A DNA stretch of 64,000 nucleotides from an uncultured Bacteroidota bacterium. GTDB lineage: Bacteria; Bacteroidota; Bacteroidia; Bacteroidales; P3. The notes under the pieces are model-generated. The model had not been told where the DNA came from and did no database searches. It worked only from the letters and a program-made list of their open reading frames with translations. Positions 23,676 to 33,554 of this stretch are shown in pieces; within the stretch, counting starts at the first letter, position 1; each line of letters starts with the position of its first letter. A program made the translations under genes and the position numbers. The stretch spans positions 1 to 64,000 of the forward strand of contig CACYSB010000005.1 in the NCBI GenBank assembly GCA_902777005.1, read 5' to 3'.

Positions 23676-25952
23676 ATGAACGAACACATCATCACTAAGC
23701 GTTTCGACCTCGGCGACGGCCGCATGATCGAAATCGAGACCGGCAAGCTGGCCAAACAGGCCGACGGCGCTGCCGTTGTCCGCATGAACGACACGATGCT
23801 TCTGGCCACCGTCTGCTCGAAGAAAGAGGTGGGCGAAAACGTCGACTTCATGCCCCTCACCGTTGACTATCAGGAAAAATACGCCGCCATGGGCCGCTTC
23901 CCCGGCGGTTTCTTCAAGCGCGAGGCCCGTCCCTCGGAGCATGAGATCCTCATCGCCCGCCTGGTCGACCGTGCCCTGCGTCCCCTCTTCCCCGACAATT
24001 TCCACGCCGAGGTGCAGGTCAGCATCACCCTCATCAGCGGCGACAAAGACACCATGCCCGACCAGCTGGCAGCTCTGGCTGCCGCTTCGGCCCTCGCCGT
24101 CAGCGACATCCCCTTCAACGGCCCCGTCAGCGAGGTGCGCGTGAGCTACCTCGACGGCAAGTATGTCATTAACACCCCCATGGAGGACATCGAGCGCGCC
24201 GACCTCGACCTTATCGTGGCCGCCACCGCCGACAACATCATGATGGTGGAAGGCGAGATGAAGGAAGTGGGCGAAGAGGTGATGCTCAACGCCCTCAAGG
24301 CCGCCCACGAGGCCATCAAGATCCAATGCCGTGTGCTCGACGAGCTGACCGTGGAGGCCGGCAAGACCGAGAAGCGCGAATACTGCCACGAGGTGAACGA
24401 CGAGGAACTGCGCCAGCGTGTGCGCGACGCCGTCTACCAGAAGTGCTACGACTTCAGCAAGCAGGGCATCGCCAACAAGCACCAGCGCGAGGACGGCTTC
24501 GCCGCCATCAAGCAGGAGTTCATCGATGCCAACTATACCGAGGAGACCCTCACCGACGAGATCAAGTTCATGATCGACCGCTACTATCATGACACCGAGC
24601 GCGAGGCCATGCGCGACATGGTGCTCAACGAGCGCACCCGTCTCGACGGCCGTCAGCTCGACGAGATCCGCCCCATCTGGTGCGAGACCGACTACCTGCC
24701 TTCGGCCCACGGTAGCGCCATCTTCACCCGCGGCGAGACCCAGTCCCTCTCCACCTGCACCCTCGGCACCAAGCTCGACGAGCAGAAGATCGACGGCGCC
24801 GTCATCGAGGGCATGCGTCGCTTCCTGCTGCACTACAACTTCCCCGGCTTCGCCACAGGCGAGGTCAAGCGCAGTGGCAGCACCAGCCGCCGCGAGGTGG
24901 GTCACGGCCATCTGGCCTGGCGCGCCCTCAAGGAGGTCCTGCCCACCGAGGAGGAGTGCCCCTACACCATCCGCGTGGTATCCGATATCCTCGAATCCAA
25001 CGGCTCCAGCTCTATGGCCACCGTCTGCGCCGGTTGCATGGCGCTGATGGATGCCGGCGTCAAGCTGCGCAAGCCTGTGGCCGGTATCGCCATGGGTCTC
25101 ATCTCGAAGGGAGACAAGTGGGCTGTGCTGAGCGACATCCTTGGCGATGAGGACCACCTCGGCGACATGGACTTCAAGGTCTGCGGCACCCGCGACGGTA
25201 TCACCGCCTGCCAGATGGATATCAAGGTCGACGGCCTCAGCTACGACGTGCTGGCCAAGGCTCTCGAGCAGGCCCGTCAGGGTCGTCTCTACATCCTCGA
25301 CAAGATCCTCGAGACCATCCCCGAGCCCCGTCAGGACTACAAGGACTTCGTGCCCCGCATCGAACAGATCAAGATCCCGAAAGACTTCATCGGTGCCGTC
25401 ATCGGCAAGGGTGGTGAGGTCATCCAGAAGATTCAGGCCGAGACCAACACCATCATCAATATCGAAGAGGAAGGCGAGTTCGGCATCGTCGACGTCGCCT
25501 CGTCAAACAAAGACGACATCGCTGCCGCCCTCAAGTGGATCAAGGACATCTGCACCGTCCCCGAGGTGGGTGATATCTTCAATGCCAAGGTCGTCTCGAT
25601 TGTCGAGTTCGGCGCCTTTATGGAGTTCCTGCCCGGCAAGGAAGGCCTGATGCACATCAGCGAGTACGAGTGGGGCCATCCCGCCACCCTCGAAGGCCTC
25701 ATCAAGGAAGGCGACGAGTTCCAAGTGAAGGTCATCGCCTTCGACGAGAAGAACGGCAAAATCAAGCTCAGCCGCAAGGCCCTCCTGCCCAAGCCCGAAG
25801 GCTACGTGGAGGAGAAGCCCGCCCGTGGCCCGCGCCGCGAAGGTGGCGACCGTGGTCCCCGCAAGGACGGCGACCGTGGCCATGGCCGTCGTGAAGGCGG
25901 TAACGGTGGTGAGCGTCGCAGCGGTGGCAACGGCGAAGGCCGCCGTCACTAA
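23676..25952 (+). CDS. pnp: Polyribonucleotide nucleotidyltransferase (PNPase)
   Basis: The start at 23676 ([20 protein letters not shown]) gives 758 residues. Earlier in-frame codons would place the leader hairpin inside the gene and are not needed. The order is RNase PH core 1, an alpha-helical linker, RNase PH core 2 (with [10 protein letters not shown] and [11 protein letters not shown]), a KH domain ([17 protein letters not shown]), an S1 domain ([20 protein letters not shown], then [10 protein letters not shown]) and an Arg/Gly-rich tail from about residue 715 ([20 protein letters not shown]). It degrades RNA 3' to 5' by phosphorolysis. The basic RGG-like tail could add RNA binding. It is monocistronic, ending at a strong terminator, and uses strongly GC-biased codons as expected for high expression. 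Confidence 0.97.
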   Translation: MNEHIITKRFDLGDGRMIEIETGKLAKQADGAAVVRMNDTMLLATVCSKKEVGENVDFMPLTVDYQEKYAAMGRFPGGFFKREARPSEHEILIARLVDRALRPLFPDNFHAEVQVSITLISGDKDTMPDQLAALAAASALAVSDIPFNGPVSEVRVSYLDGKYVINTPMEDIERADLDLIVAATADNIMMVEGEMKEVGEEVMLNALKAAHEAIKIQCRVLDELTVEAGKTEKREYCHEVNDEELRQRVRDAVYQKCYDFSKQGIANKHQREDGFAAIKQEFIDANYTEETLTDEIKFMIDRYYHDTEREAMRDMVLNERTRLDGRQLDEIRPIWCETDYLPSAHGSAIFTRGETQSLSTCTLGTKLDEQKIDGAVIEGMRRFLLHYNFPGFATGEVKRSGSTSRREVGHGHLAWRALKEVLPTEEECPYTIRVVSDILESNGSSSMATVCAGCMALMDAGVKLRKPVAGIAMGLISKGDKWAVLSDILGDEDHLGDMDFKVCGTRDGITACQMDIKVDGLSYDVLAKALEQARQGRLYILDKILETIPEPRQDYKDFVPRIEQIKIPKDFIGAVIGKGGEVIQKIQAETNTIINIEEEGEFGIVDVASSNKDDIAAALKWIKDICTVPEVGDIFNAKVVSIVEFGAFMEFLPGKEGLMHISEYEWGHPATLEGLIKEGDEFQVKVIAFDEKNGKIKLSRKALLPKPEGYVEEKPARGPRREGGDRGPRKDGDRGHGRREGGNGGERRSGGNGEGRRH

Positions 25953-25980
25953 ACCGAAGTGAGAACCAGCAAATAGACAA

Positions 25981-26005
25981 GGGCATCCCGCGGGATGCCC
26001 TTTTT
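25981..26005 (+). terminator. Rho-independent terminator of pnp
   Basis: A perfect 20-base palindrome (25981-26000, GGGCATCCCG and its complement) is followed by TTTTTG, 28 bases after the pnp stop. Confidence 0.9.
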
Positions 26006-26157
26006 GTTATCATTTAATAAAGGATATATATTCTTGATAGAATGCTATATAGCTCTCTATTGGTTTTGCTCCCCTATTGCTCCCCTGTTGTCCCCCTTTT
26101 GGGTGCCTATATGGTAATTCTATACTAAATATAATAATCCTCCGTTATAAATATACT

Positions 26158-26877
26158 ATGGCAAAGGTCAAACCATCCCTTATAGAGCAGACAGGCACCA
26201 TCGGTGATCGCGTCTATTACACACGCTTCGGCAAGCTGTTCAGCCGTAGCAAGGCTACAGCGTTCAACGACAACAAGTCGGAGGCGCAGCAGCGGCAGCG
26301 TGCGCTCTTCAAGGCCATGCAGCACACCTCCTCCATCCTCGGCTCTGTCATTCAGCGCGGCCTCGCCAAGGAAGCCCACGCCCACGGGCATGTCGAGAAC
26401 AACGAGTTCGCCAGCATCAACAAGCAATGCTTCACCTACGCCGACGGCACGGTTCATATCGACTATCCCCGCCTGATTCTCTCCACCGGCCCGATAGCCC
26501 GCGTGGATTTTACCAATTGCCATGCCGATGGCCTGCATGTGGAACTTCAGTTCGAACCCTACATCGGAGCCAATCATGCCAACCTCGACGATGTAGTCTT
26601 CATCTATGCTGTCGAGTTCCAGGTGGAGGTCTGCCAGCTCGTGGCCTGTGTTGAGCGGCGTGCCGCCAGCGTCGCCTTCGACCTGCCCGACCTCAGCGAG
26701 GAAACCGACAACCCCATCACTTTTCACCTCTATGCCATCGTCGAGGCTGCCAATACCGCCTGCGTCTCAACCCTCTCCCCCGACGAGAAGAAAGCCGACA
26801 AAAACCATCGGAATATCAACCGCCGCGTGTCGCCGTCGATATTCATCGGCACCATTACCGTTGGCTCAGCTAATTGA
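26158..26877 (+). CDS. DUF6266-like hypothetical protein
   Basis: The start at 26158 (MAKVKPSLIEQTGTIGDRVYYT) gives 239 residues. The N-terminal pattern (G-IG--VYYT--GK--SRSKAT, then many Gln/Arg before F) resembles the Bacteroidetes DUF6266 family from memory. No signal peptide or membrane segment is seen. The C-terminal part alternates beta strands and Cys-containing segments and ends SPSIFIGTITVGSAN. Function is unknown. It lies alone between the pnp terminator and the defence-like island. No clear promoter is seen in the AT-rich 150 bases upstream. Confidence 0.6.
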   Translation: MAKVKPSLIEQTGTIGDRVYYTRFGKLFSRSKATAFNDNKSEAQQRQRALFKAMQHTSSILGSVIQRGLAKEAHAHGHVENNEFASINKQCFTYADGTVHIDYPRLILSTGPIARVDFTNCHADGLHVELQFEPYIGANHANLDDVVFIYAVEFQVEVCQLVACVERRAASVAFDLPDLSEETDNPITFHLYAIVEAANTACVSTLSPDEKKADKNHRNINRRVSPSIFIGTITVGSAN

Positions 26878-26878
26878 T

Positions 26879-26909
26879 TTTGCCGTTTCAGAAAAAATGT
26901 GTATCTTTG
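26879..26909 (+). promoter_or_regulatory. Promoter leading into the structured RNA and defence genes
   Basis: TTTG (26879-26882), a 19-base spacer and TATCTTTG (26902-26909) followed by CAGC form a full consensus match. Transcription would start near 26916, cross the 17-base repeat and the structured RNA, and continue into the helicase gene at 27230 unless terminated. Confidence 0.75.
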
Positions 26910-26927
26910 CAGCGTGAAATAACATAA

Positions 26928-26965
26928 AAGAATGCGTTAATGTGCAAATGCGTTAATGTGTTAGT
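26928..26965 (+). repeat. Left copy of the AAGAATGCGTTAATGTG repeat
   Basis: The 17-mer at 26928-26944 recurs exactly at 38425-38441. A partial second unit, ATGCGTTAATGTGTTAGT, follows at 26948-26965. The two sites bracket the helicase/methyltransferase island. Confidence 0.6.
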
Positions 26966-27031
26966 AACGATAAAAACAACTAAAACAGAATAGAAACAGA
27001 GAAATAGAATAGTAACAAATACATAGATTAG

Positions 27032-27187
27032 AAGCGTTTTTGCTTTTCAAGTGGACCGAAATCTCGACAATTTCATAATCCCATACGAGAAGGCAAGAAA
27101 CGCTCACGGTTTTATCCGTGGGCTTTCTCGTTTTGGGGATAGGTAGTCGAGAACCTCGGTCCAGACAGAAGTCCGCGGATTTTTATT
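27032..27187 (+). ncRNA. Structured RNA element, copy 1, with alternative 3' pairing
   Basis: A small 5' hairpin (AAGCG/TGCTT, 27032-27046) precedes a long rod. P1a is TGGACCGA/TCGGTCCA (27052-27059 with 27156-27163), P1b CTCGAC/GTCGAG (27063-27068 with 27146-27151), P3 CGAGAA/TTCTCG (27086-27091 with 27125-27130) and P4 GCTCACGG/CCGTGGGC (27102-27109 with 27116-27123). Just 3' of P1, GTCCGCGG (27171-27178) can instead pair with the 3' strand of P4 and is followed by ATTTTTATT, a terminator-like end. The second copy at 43449-43609 keeps the same layout with compensatory changes. It sits in the leader of the helicase gene, so it is either a cis attenuator or a stand-alone RNA. Confidence 0.6.
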
Positions 27188-27229
27188 AGTAGTTCATTGA
27201 AAGGCGAAGCGCGTCAAACGCCAAGCCTT

Positions 27230-30200
27230 ATGAGCACCAAGTTTTTCAATAATATCGAGTCGACGCTGATGGACAAGTTCCACGGCATCGCCTCTGCAAT
27301 GGCCAACTTCGACATTTTCCATGCCGTAGTTGGCTATTTTCGTTCTTCGGGATATTTTAAACTGCGACAGGAATTGGATGCCACACAAGAAATCAAGATT
27401 CTTGTAGGCATCAACATCGACAATCTCTTCCGTCAGTCACAAACCGCCGGCAAGCTCTTCTTCGGCGACAAGGAGGTAAGTCTGGAACAATACTGCGAGG
27501 ATTTCCTTCGCGATGTCTATCAATCGGAATACTCTTCCGAGGTGGACGAGGGCATCCGTCAGTTCTGTGAAGATGTTTCGAGTGGACGTCTGCAATTGCG
27601 CATCCACCCCACCAAAGACCTCCACGCCAAGTTCTACCTCTGCCTGCCCAAGAACCACAGTGAACATAGCGACGGCTGGGTTATTATGGGTAGCAGCAAC
27701 CTCAGCGCCCAAGGCCTCGGCACTACCGAGCCGCCTCGCTACGAGCTCAATGTGGCCATGAAAGATTACGACGATGTGCACTATTGCGAAGAGGAGTTTC
27801 AACGACTCTGGAACGATGCCATTCCGGTGACCTTGGACGATGTGAACCATATCGTCGGGAAGACCCATCTTGCTCCACAAGAGCATCAACCCACACCCTA
27901 CGAACTATACATGCGGATGCTCATCGACCACTTCGGCAATCAGGTTGAGGATGATTTCATTCCACAACTGCCCGACAACTACGACAACCTCACCTATCAG
28001 CGCGACGCTGTGGTGCAGGGATATGACATTATGATGCAGCACGGTGGATGCTTCATTGCTGACGTGGTGGGCTTGGGTAAAACCGTGGTGGCTGCTATGA
28101 TTGCGCAGCGTTTCATCGCCGCCAATGGTGACAACACCCGCATCCTCGTCATCTTCCCACCAGCGGTAAAAAGCAACTGGGAAGACACTTTTGCGGATTT
28201 TGGCATCAAGAACAAATACAGCCGCTTTATCACCAACGGCAGCCTTGATAAGGTCATTGAGGGCGACGGCTACGATGAGAAGGAATACTACGACCTTATC
28301 ATTGTCGATGAGGCGCACAACTTCCGCCACGACAGCAACGACAACTACGACCTGCTGCAGCGCATCTGCAAGTCGGCACGACTCAACAAGGGCAATGTAA
28401 AAGGAGGCAAGCGTGTTCTCCTGCTCTCGGCTACCCCGCTCAACAACACGCCGGAGGATATCAAGAACCAGCTGCTGCTGTTCCAGGATACCGCCCGCTG
28501 CACCCTCGACGGTGTGGGTAATATCGCCGACACTTTCGCCCCGTGGATTAAGGAATTCAAAAGCCTCATGTCGCAGCGACGCGTCCTGAGTGCCGACTAC
28601 CTCACCAGCCATATCGATGATATCAACCAACAGATGCGCCACACGGTGTTGGAGAAAGTGATGGTGCGCCGCACCCGCAGCAACATCCAGCACGAACCCC
28701 GTTATGCCGGCGAGATTCATTTTCCGCAGCTGCTTGACCCCACCGACCGCACCTATCAGATGTCGCCAGAAGTGCTGGTGCTTTTTGTCGACACCTACAA
28801 GAAGTTGGTGGACACACCAACCGCCAACCTGAAAGAAGACAACCCCGAGATGTTCGACGGCAGCGGCTTGCGCTATGCCCGATACAGAGCCATAGAGTAT
28901 TGCCCGTCTTACAAGATTCCGTCCGGCAAAACCGCAAAACATATGGCCGACTCGCTGGCTGGCATCTACCAAACCCACATGGTCAAACGTCTGGAGAGCA
29001 GCTTCGACGCCTTCCGGCGCTCGCTCCACACGCTCCTCGAAGCCACCAACGGCATGATCAAGATGTTCAACGAGGACAAGGTAATCATTGCCCCCGAGCT
29101 GAATGTAAAGAAACTGCAGGCCGACGGGATGGAACTGGATGCAATAATCGAGCTGGCCATCGGCAAGGGCTTTGAACAGAATGAGATTGTATTCCGTGCT
29201 GCCGACTTCAAGCCTGATTTCTTGCCGATGCTGGAATACGACGCCGAAGTGTTGGACAAACTCTGCAAACGGTGGGACAAGGTGAAAACCGACCCCAAGT
29301 TGGATCTATTCGTCAATATGCTCCAGGACGAACTCTTCGACAAAAGTAAGAACCTCGAAGGCAAGCTGGTGGTGTTCAGCGAGAGTGTCGATACCGTCAA
29401 CTATCTGGAGAAACAGCTGAAAGAACGTCTGCACCGCAGCGATATCCTTGCCGTCTGTGCCAAGAACCGCAACCGCCTGCGTGAGACCATTCAGGCGAAC
29501 TTCGATGCCAAATACAAGAAGGAATGGCGTAATGACTATAACATTATCATCACCTCCGACGTGCTGGCCGAAGGTGTCAACCTGCACCGTGCCAATGTCA
29601 TCGTCAACTACGACAGTCCTTGGAATGCCACCCGTCTGATGCAGCGCATCGGTCGTGTGAACCGTATCGGCTCCACGGCGGATGCCATCTATAACTATAT
29701 GTTCTACCCATCAGACCCGGGCGATGCCATCATCAGCTTGAAGAAGAACTCGCTCATCAAACTGCAGAGTTTCCATTCCGCCCTCGGTGAGGATACCAGG
29801 ATTTATTCTCATGAGGAGATGGTGCACGAATTCAAACTCTTCAACGCCGACGTGCGCGATGAGACCGACCGCAGCCTTGAACTGCTGCGTAAGGTGCGGC
29901 ACCTGCACGACACCAATCCCGCCCTCTACCGCAAAATCAAACAGCTGCCGCCCAAGAGCCGATGCTGTAGAAATGAAAATTCAAAATTGAAAATTGAAAA
30001 TTCAACAGTAACGTATCTTTCATCAGACTTCAAGAAGGCTTTCTATCTTGTCGGCGAATCAATCCGAGAATTATCCTTCCTTGAGGCGGCAGATATCTTC
30101 TATGCAGAGCCTGACGAAATGGCGGTGCCTTTCAGTGACAGCGAGCCTCTCCACTATGAGCAGGTGCAGACAGCCTTGAAGCAATACACCCTCGACCAGC

Positions 30201-30541
30201 AGCGCGAGCATCAGGATGACAAGCCCAAAATCGGTAGCAAAGACAACGACGCCAAGAAAGCCGCCGCCTTCCTGCGTGAGATACGTCCGATGCTCGACGA
30301 TGAAGGCCGCCACACCGTTGACCGACTGAAGCAGCTGGTGGAACGCGGCACCTACAATCAACTGGCCGACGCCCTTATCCGTATGTCGAAGAAGCAGAAG
30401 AAAAAGCCAGCTCCCATCATCAAGATCCTAGAACAGCTCGAAGATTTGGACGGCCGTTATGGACAGCCACAACCCGAGACGACCACCAAGCAAGTGGCGC
30501 TCACTACCGCAGACATCATCCTTTCTGAAACATTCAAATAA
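27230..30541 (+). CDS. Phospholipase D-like nuclease / SNF2-type helicase of a restriction-like system
   Basis: The ATG at 27230 gives 1103 residues (a TTG at 27197 is an alternative). The N-terminal third has a PLD-type nuclease signature: H132 and K134 in DLHAKFYLCL, then VIMGSSNLSAQGLG. A superfamily 2 helicase follows, with Walker A VVGLGKTVVA (279-288), IVDEAHNF (358-365), LLSATPLNNTPE and the C-terminal motif QRIGRVNRIGS. Such PLD-helicase proteins occur with Eco57I-type methyltransferases, and that is the next gene (8-base gap). The likely role is ATP-driven translocation and cleavage of unmodified foreign DNA. The segment at 29970-30005 is an AT-rich insertion (encoding about RNENSKLKIENST) in an otherwise GC-rich gene. 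Confidence 0.85.
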   Translation: MSTKFFNNIESTLMDKFHGIASAMANFDIFHAVVGYFRSSGYFKLRQELDATQEIKILVGINIDNLFRQSQTAGKLFFGDKEVSLEQYCEDFLRDVYQSEYSSEVDEGIRQFCEDVSSGRLQLRIHPTKDLHAKFYLCLPKNHSEHSDGWVIMGSSNLSAQGLGTTEPPRYELNVAMKDYDDVHYCEEEFQRLWNDAIPVTLDDVNHIVGKTHLAPQEHQPTPYELYMRMLIDHFGNQVEDDFIPQLPDNYDNLTYQRDAVVQGYDIMMQHGGCFIADVVGLGKTVVAAMIAQRFIAANGDNTRILVIFPPAVKSNWEDTFADFGIKNKYSRFITNGSLDKVIEGDGYDEKEYYDLIIVDEAHNFRHDSNDNYDLLQRICKSARLNKGNVKGGKRVLLLSATPLNNTPEDIKNQLLLFQDTARCTLDGVGNIADTFAPWIKEFKSLMSQRRVLSADYLTSHIDDINQQMRHTVLEKVMVRRTRSNIQHEPRYAGEIHFPQLLDPTDRTYQMSPEVLVLFVDTYKKLVDTPTANLKEDNPEMFDGSGLRYARYRAIEYCPSYKIPSGKTAKHMADSLAGIYQTHMVKRLESSFDAFRRSLHTLLEATNGMIKMFNEDKVIIAPELNVKKLQADGMELDAIIELAIGKGFEQNEIVFRAADFKPDFLPMLEYDAEVLDKLCKRWDKVKTDPKLDLFVNMLQDELFDKSKNLEGKLVVFSESVDTVNYLEKQLKERLHRSDILAVCAKNRNRLRETIQANFDAKYKKEWRNDYNIIITSDVLAEGVNLHRANVIVNYDSPWNATRLMQRIGRVNRIGSTADAIYNYMFYPSDPGDAIISLKKNSLIKLQSFHSALGEDTRIYSHEEMVHEFKLFNADVRDETDRSLELLRKVRHLHDTNPALYRKIKQLPPKSRCCRNENSKLKIENSTVTYLSSDFKKAFYLVGESIRELSFLEAADIFYAEPDEMAVPFSDSEPLHYEQVQTALKQYTLDQQREHQDDKPKIGSKDNDAKKAAAFLREIRPMLDDEGRHTVDRLKQLVERGTYNQLADALIRMSKKQKKKPAPIIKILEQLEDLDGRYGQPQPETTTKQVALTTADIILSETFK

Positions 30542-30549
30542 GCAATATT

Positions 30550-33528
30550 ATGAACCCCGAAACCCTTCGCAAGATATTCAAATCGCCGTTCGACTATAAG
30601 ACCTATAGCTACGAGATTGTCCACCGTCTATTCGGCAGCAACGATGTGGCCACAACGCCAGAATTGCTCGACACTAATGCTACTGGTGACAAAAGCCATT
30701 ATATCGGCCAGATGGAAGATGCCGATGGTCGTCTGTTGGGTTTCTTCTACACCCGTGTAGCCGATGGCGGCGATGTGCGCCGCAAACGGGTGGGGTTGCG
30801 TAAGCTGATACAGCCTTATCTGAAATATGATGTCGATGGGGCGATAGCAGTCTTCGACGACGGGAATCATTGGCGACTCTCCTATATCTGCGACCTCAAG
30901 GAGGGCAATACCGCAGCCAAGCGCTTCTCGTATATCCTGGGTGATGAGCAGGGACAATACAAAACTCCGTTAGAGCGATTGGGAAAGGTGGCGGAGAAGA
31001 ATGGCCGTTTCAAGTTGTCCGACCTCAGGGAGGCCTTCTCCGTTGATGCCCTCAGCAAGGAGTTCTTCGATGAATACCATCGCCACTACGACATTATCAT
31101 CAATGAGTTGAAGCGGCAGGGCTTTGAGGGTGCTACCATTCACGACTACGTGAAGAAGATGATGGGACGCATAGTGTTCTTGCACTTCCTGCAGAAGAAA
31201 GGCTGGCTGAATGGCAATCTTGCTTTCCTGCGCGACCTATTCTTCTTCAGTCCGCATCAAGGCGACTTCCTCGAGCAGGTGCTTGAACCCCTGTTCTTTG
31301 GAATCTTCAATACAGAGAAAGCCAACCGAGAACAACTGTTCAAGGCAAAGGGTTGGGATATGGGCTTGTTGGATGATTGGAAGGAATTGCCCTATCTGAA
31401 CGGTGGACTCTTTGAACGTGATGCTGTCGATGAGCAGAATATCACTATGCCAGCTTCACTCTTTGAGGATTTGTTTACCTTTATGGCCTCCTATAACTTT
31501 ACTGTGGACGAGAACGACCCCGACGATGCCGAAGTGGGTGTCGACCCTGAGATGCTGGGCAAGATTTTCGAGAGCCTGTTGGAGGACAACAAAGCCAAAG
31601 GCGCGTTCTATACCCCCAAGGAGATAGTGCGCTACATGTGCAAAGAGTCGCTCATTGCCTACCTCGCCACACAGATAGACAAGTCTCCATCAGAACGAAA
31701 AGAACAAAAAGAAAAAACTGATAGTTCTGATTGCGATAAATACATTCGAGCTTTCGTCGAGACTCACGAAATGCAACCCGAACTGGAACCCTACCGCGAC
31801 ACCCTCGACGCTGCCCTGCGCGAAGTGAAAATCTGCGACCCAGCCATTGGTAGCGGGGCCTTCCCCATGGGCCTTTTGAATGAACTCTGGCGTTGCCGCG
31901 AAGCAATAGAAGAGACCTCTTCCCGTGTAGAGTTGAAGAAAGAAATTATCGAAAACAACATCTACGGTGTCGATATAGAGAAAGGTGCCATCGACATCGC
32001 TCGCCTCCGTTTCTGGCTGAGTATCGTGGTGGACGCAGAAAAACCGGAGCCCTTGCCCAACTTCGACTACAAGTTTATGCAGGGCAACAGCCTTATCGAG
32101 AGTTTCGAGGGTTTCGACCTCAGTCGTATCTCGAGCCGTTTACGTGGCGGACAATCCAAATCGATGCAGTTGGTGCTAGGTATTGACAGCCATACCAGCC
32201 GACAGAACCTGCAACGCCTGTTGCGTGAGTATTTCTCCGTCACCGACCACAAGAAGAAAGCCAGTATGCGTCAAGCTATCAACGAGGAGGTAAAGACCCT
32301 CATCCGTGAGAGCATCGGTGGCACACCCGCTTCCCTCGCCAAGTTAGAGAAGATGGATTGTTCTGCCAACCAAGACTTCTTCCTCTGGCACACCTGGTTC
32401 AAAGACATCTTCGACAACGGCGGCTTTGATATAGTTATCGGTAATCCGCCGTATATAAACATTGCAAACTTGACGGATGATTACGCAAGAATGTTTTACC
32501 AGCGAAACTATAAAACAGTTAAGAATAAGTGCGATTTGTACAGTATATTTACGGAAAGAGCACATGGGTTACTAAAGATGAGAGGAATATGCTCCTTTAT
32601 TTTTTCAAATAGTTGGTTGGGAACTGATAGTTTCTCCTTATTTAGGAAATTTCTTGTTAGTGAAACAAAGGTTATAAAGTTGGTTGATTTGCCAGACAAA
32701 GTGTTCGTGAATGCAACAGTAAAAACGTGTATTATCTTGTTCTCTAAAGCCAAAACAAATAACCATACAATCATTTTGGAGAATTATGATGGAATTGTTT
32801 TTTGCAAGATGGATCATTCACTTACATACAAAAGTATAATGCGATATGACAATTATCCTTTTTCATTTGAACATGGAATTGATTTGTCAAAAGTAGAAGT
32901 TGTTGCGCTTGGCGATATTGCAGAATTCTCTTTAGGCATCAAAACCAGTAACGATAAAAAATTTATTAGCAATAGTCCTTTCCCTGAAGATAGTTATAGA
33001 TTGATAAGAGGAAGAAATATTCAGAGGTACAACACTCCATTGAGTCAAGAATGGATTTGGTATAGACCTGATTTGTTTATGGAAAAGGTGGGTGCCGGTC
33101 CTAGAAAATTAGAAAACTTCCTTGTTAAGAAAAAAATCCTCATTCAAGATATAGCACAAGAAATCTGTGCTACCATTGATAGTAATATGTACTTGTGCAA
33201 TGACACAATAAATCTAATATTCGGTATAGATGATAAGTTTAAGTTTGAATACGTTCTTGGACTTTTGAACTCTAAGCCAGTGAGATTTTGGCATAAGAAA
33301 ATCTTTCCAGAAGGCTTGCACATCAAGATTTATCAGCTAAAAGAAATACCAATTCCGGTGGTGTCATTTGAAAGGCAAGATACGGTAGTGGAACTTGTGA
33401 ATCAAATTCTTTTGAAGAAGAAATCCAACCCAAACGCTGACACCTCATCTTTAGAATATGAAATAGACAAATTAGTCTACCAACTATACAACCTCACCCC
33501 CGAAGAAATCGCTGTAATTGAGCAATAA
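30550..33528 (+). CDS. Eco57I-type N6-adenine DNA methyltransferase with C-terminal specificity region
   Basis: The 992-residue protein has an N-terminal helical region, the SAM-binding motif I DPAIGSGAF (430-438), YGVDIE (472-477) and the catalytic motif IV GNPPYI (631-636). The last 350 residues form a TaqI-like target-recognition part ending with LKEIPIPVV. It should methylate adenines and give specificity to the helicase-nuclease encoded upstream. The gene changes abruptly from GC-rich to AT-rich DNA at about 32,450, immediately after motif IV, so the specificity half looks exchanged. A short AT-rich in-frame insertion lies at about 31,680-31,735 (SERKEQKEKTDSSD). No domain is obviously broken. 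Confidence 0.88.
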   Translation: MNPETLRKIFKSPFDYKTYSYEIVHRLFGSNDVATTPELLDTNATGDKSHYIGQMEDADGRLLGFFYTRVADGGDVRRKRVGLRKLIQPYLKYDVDGAIAVFDDGNHWRLSYICDLKEGNTAAKRFSYILGDEQGQYKTPLERLGKVAEKNGRFKLSDLREAFSVDALSKEFFDEYHRHYDIIINELKRQGFEGATIHDYVKKMMGRIVFLHFLQKKGWLNGNLAFLRDLFFFSPHQGDFLEQVLEPLFFGIFNTEKANREQLFKAKGWDMGLLDDWKELPYLNGGLFERDAVDEQNITMPASLFEDLFTFMASYNFTVDENDPDDAEVGVDPEMLGKIFESLLEDNKAKGAFYTPKEIVRYMCKESLIAYLATQIDKSPSERKEQKEKTDSSDCDKYIRAFVETHEMQPELEPYRDTLDAALREVKICDPAIGSGAFPMGLLNELWRCREAIEETSSRVELKKEIIENNIYGVDIEKGAIDIARLRFWLSIVVDAEKPEPLPNFDYKFMQGNSLIESFEGFDLSRISSRLRGGQSKSMQLVLGIDSHTSRQNLQRLLREYFSVTDHKKKASMRQAINEEVKTLIRESIGGTPASLAKLEKMDCSANQDFFLWHTWFKDIFDNGGFDIVIGNPPYINIANLTDDYARMFYQRNYKTVKNKCDLYSIFTERAHGLLKMRGICSFIFSNSWLGTDSFSLFRKFLVSETKVIKLVDLPDKVFVNATVKTCIILFSKAKTNNHTIILENYDGIVFCKMDHSLTYKSIMRYDNYPFSFEHGIDLSKVEVVALGDIAEFSLGIKTSNDKKFISNSPFPEDSYRLIRGRNIQRYNTPLSQEWIWYRPDLFMEKVGAGPRKLENFLVKKKILIQDIAQEICATIDSNMYLCNDTINLIFGIDDKFKFEYVLGLLNSKPVRFWHKKIFPEGLHIKIYQLKEIPIPVVSFERQDTVVELVNQILLKKKSNPNADTSSLEYEIDKLVYQLYNLTPEEIAVIEQ

Positions 33529-33554
33529 ATAGATTAACATGTCGTTAAATATAT

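Noticed and set aside
23538..25157. 539-codon minus-strand frame opposite pnp
   Set aside because: It lies entirely over the PNPase cores with perfect family motifs on the other strand and has no promoter.
27032..27187. 6S RNA, retron ncRNA or tracrRNA
   Set aside because: No reverse transcriptase or cas9 is nearby. A rod structure alone does not prove 6S RNA, and two copies at unequal distances from promoters argue for a leader element; left unnamed.
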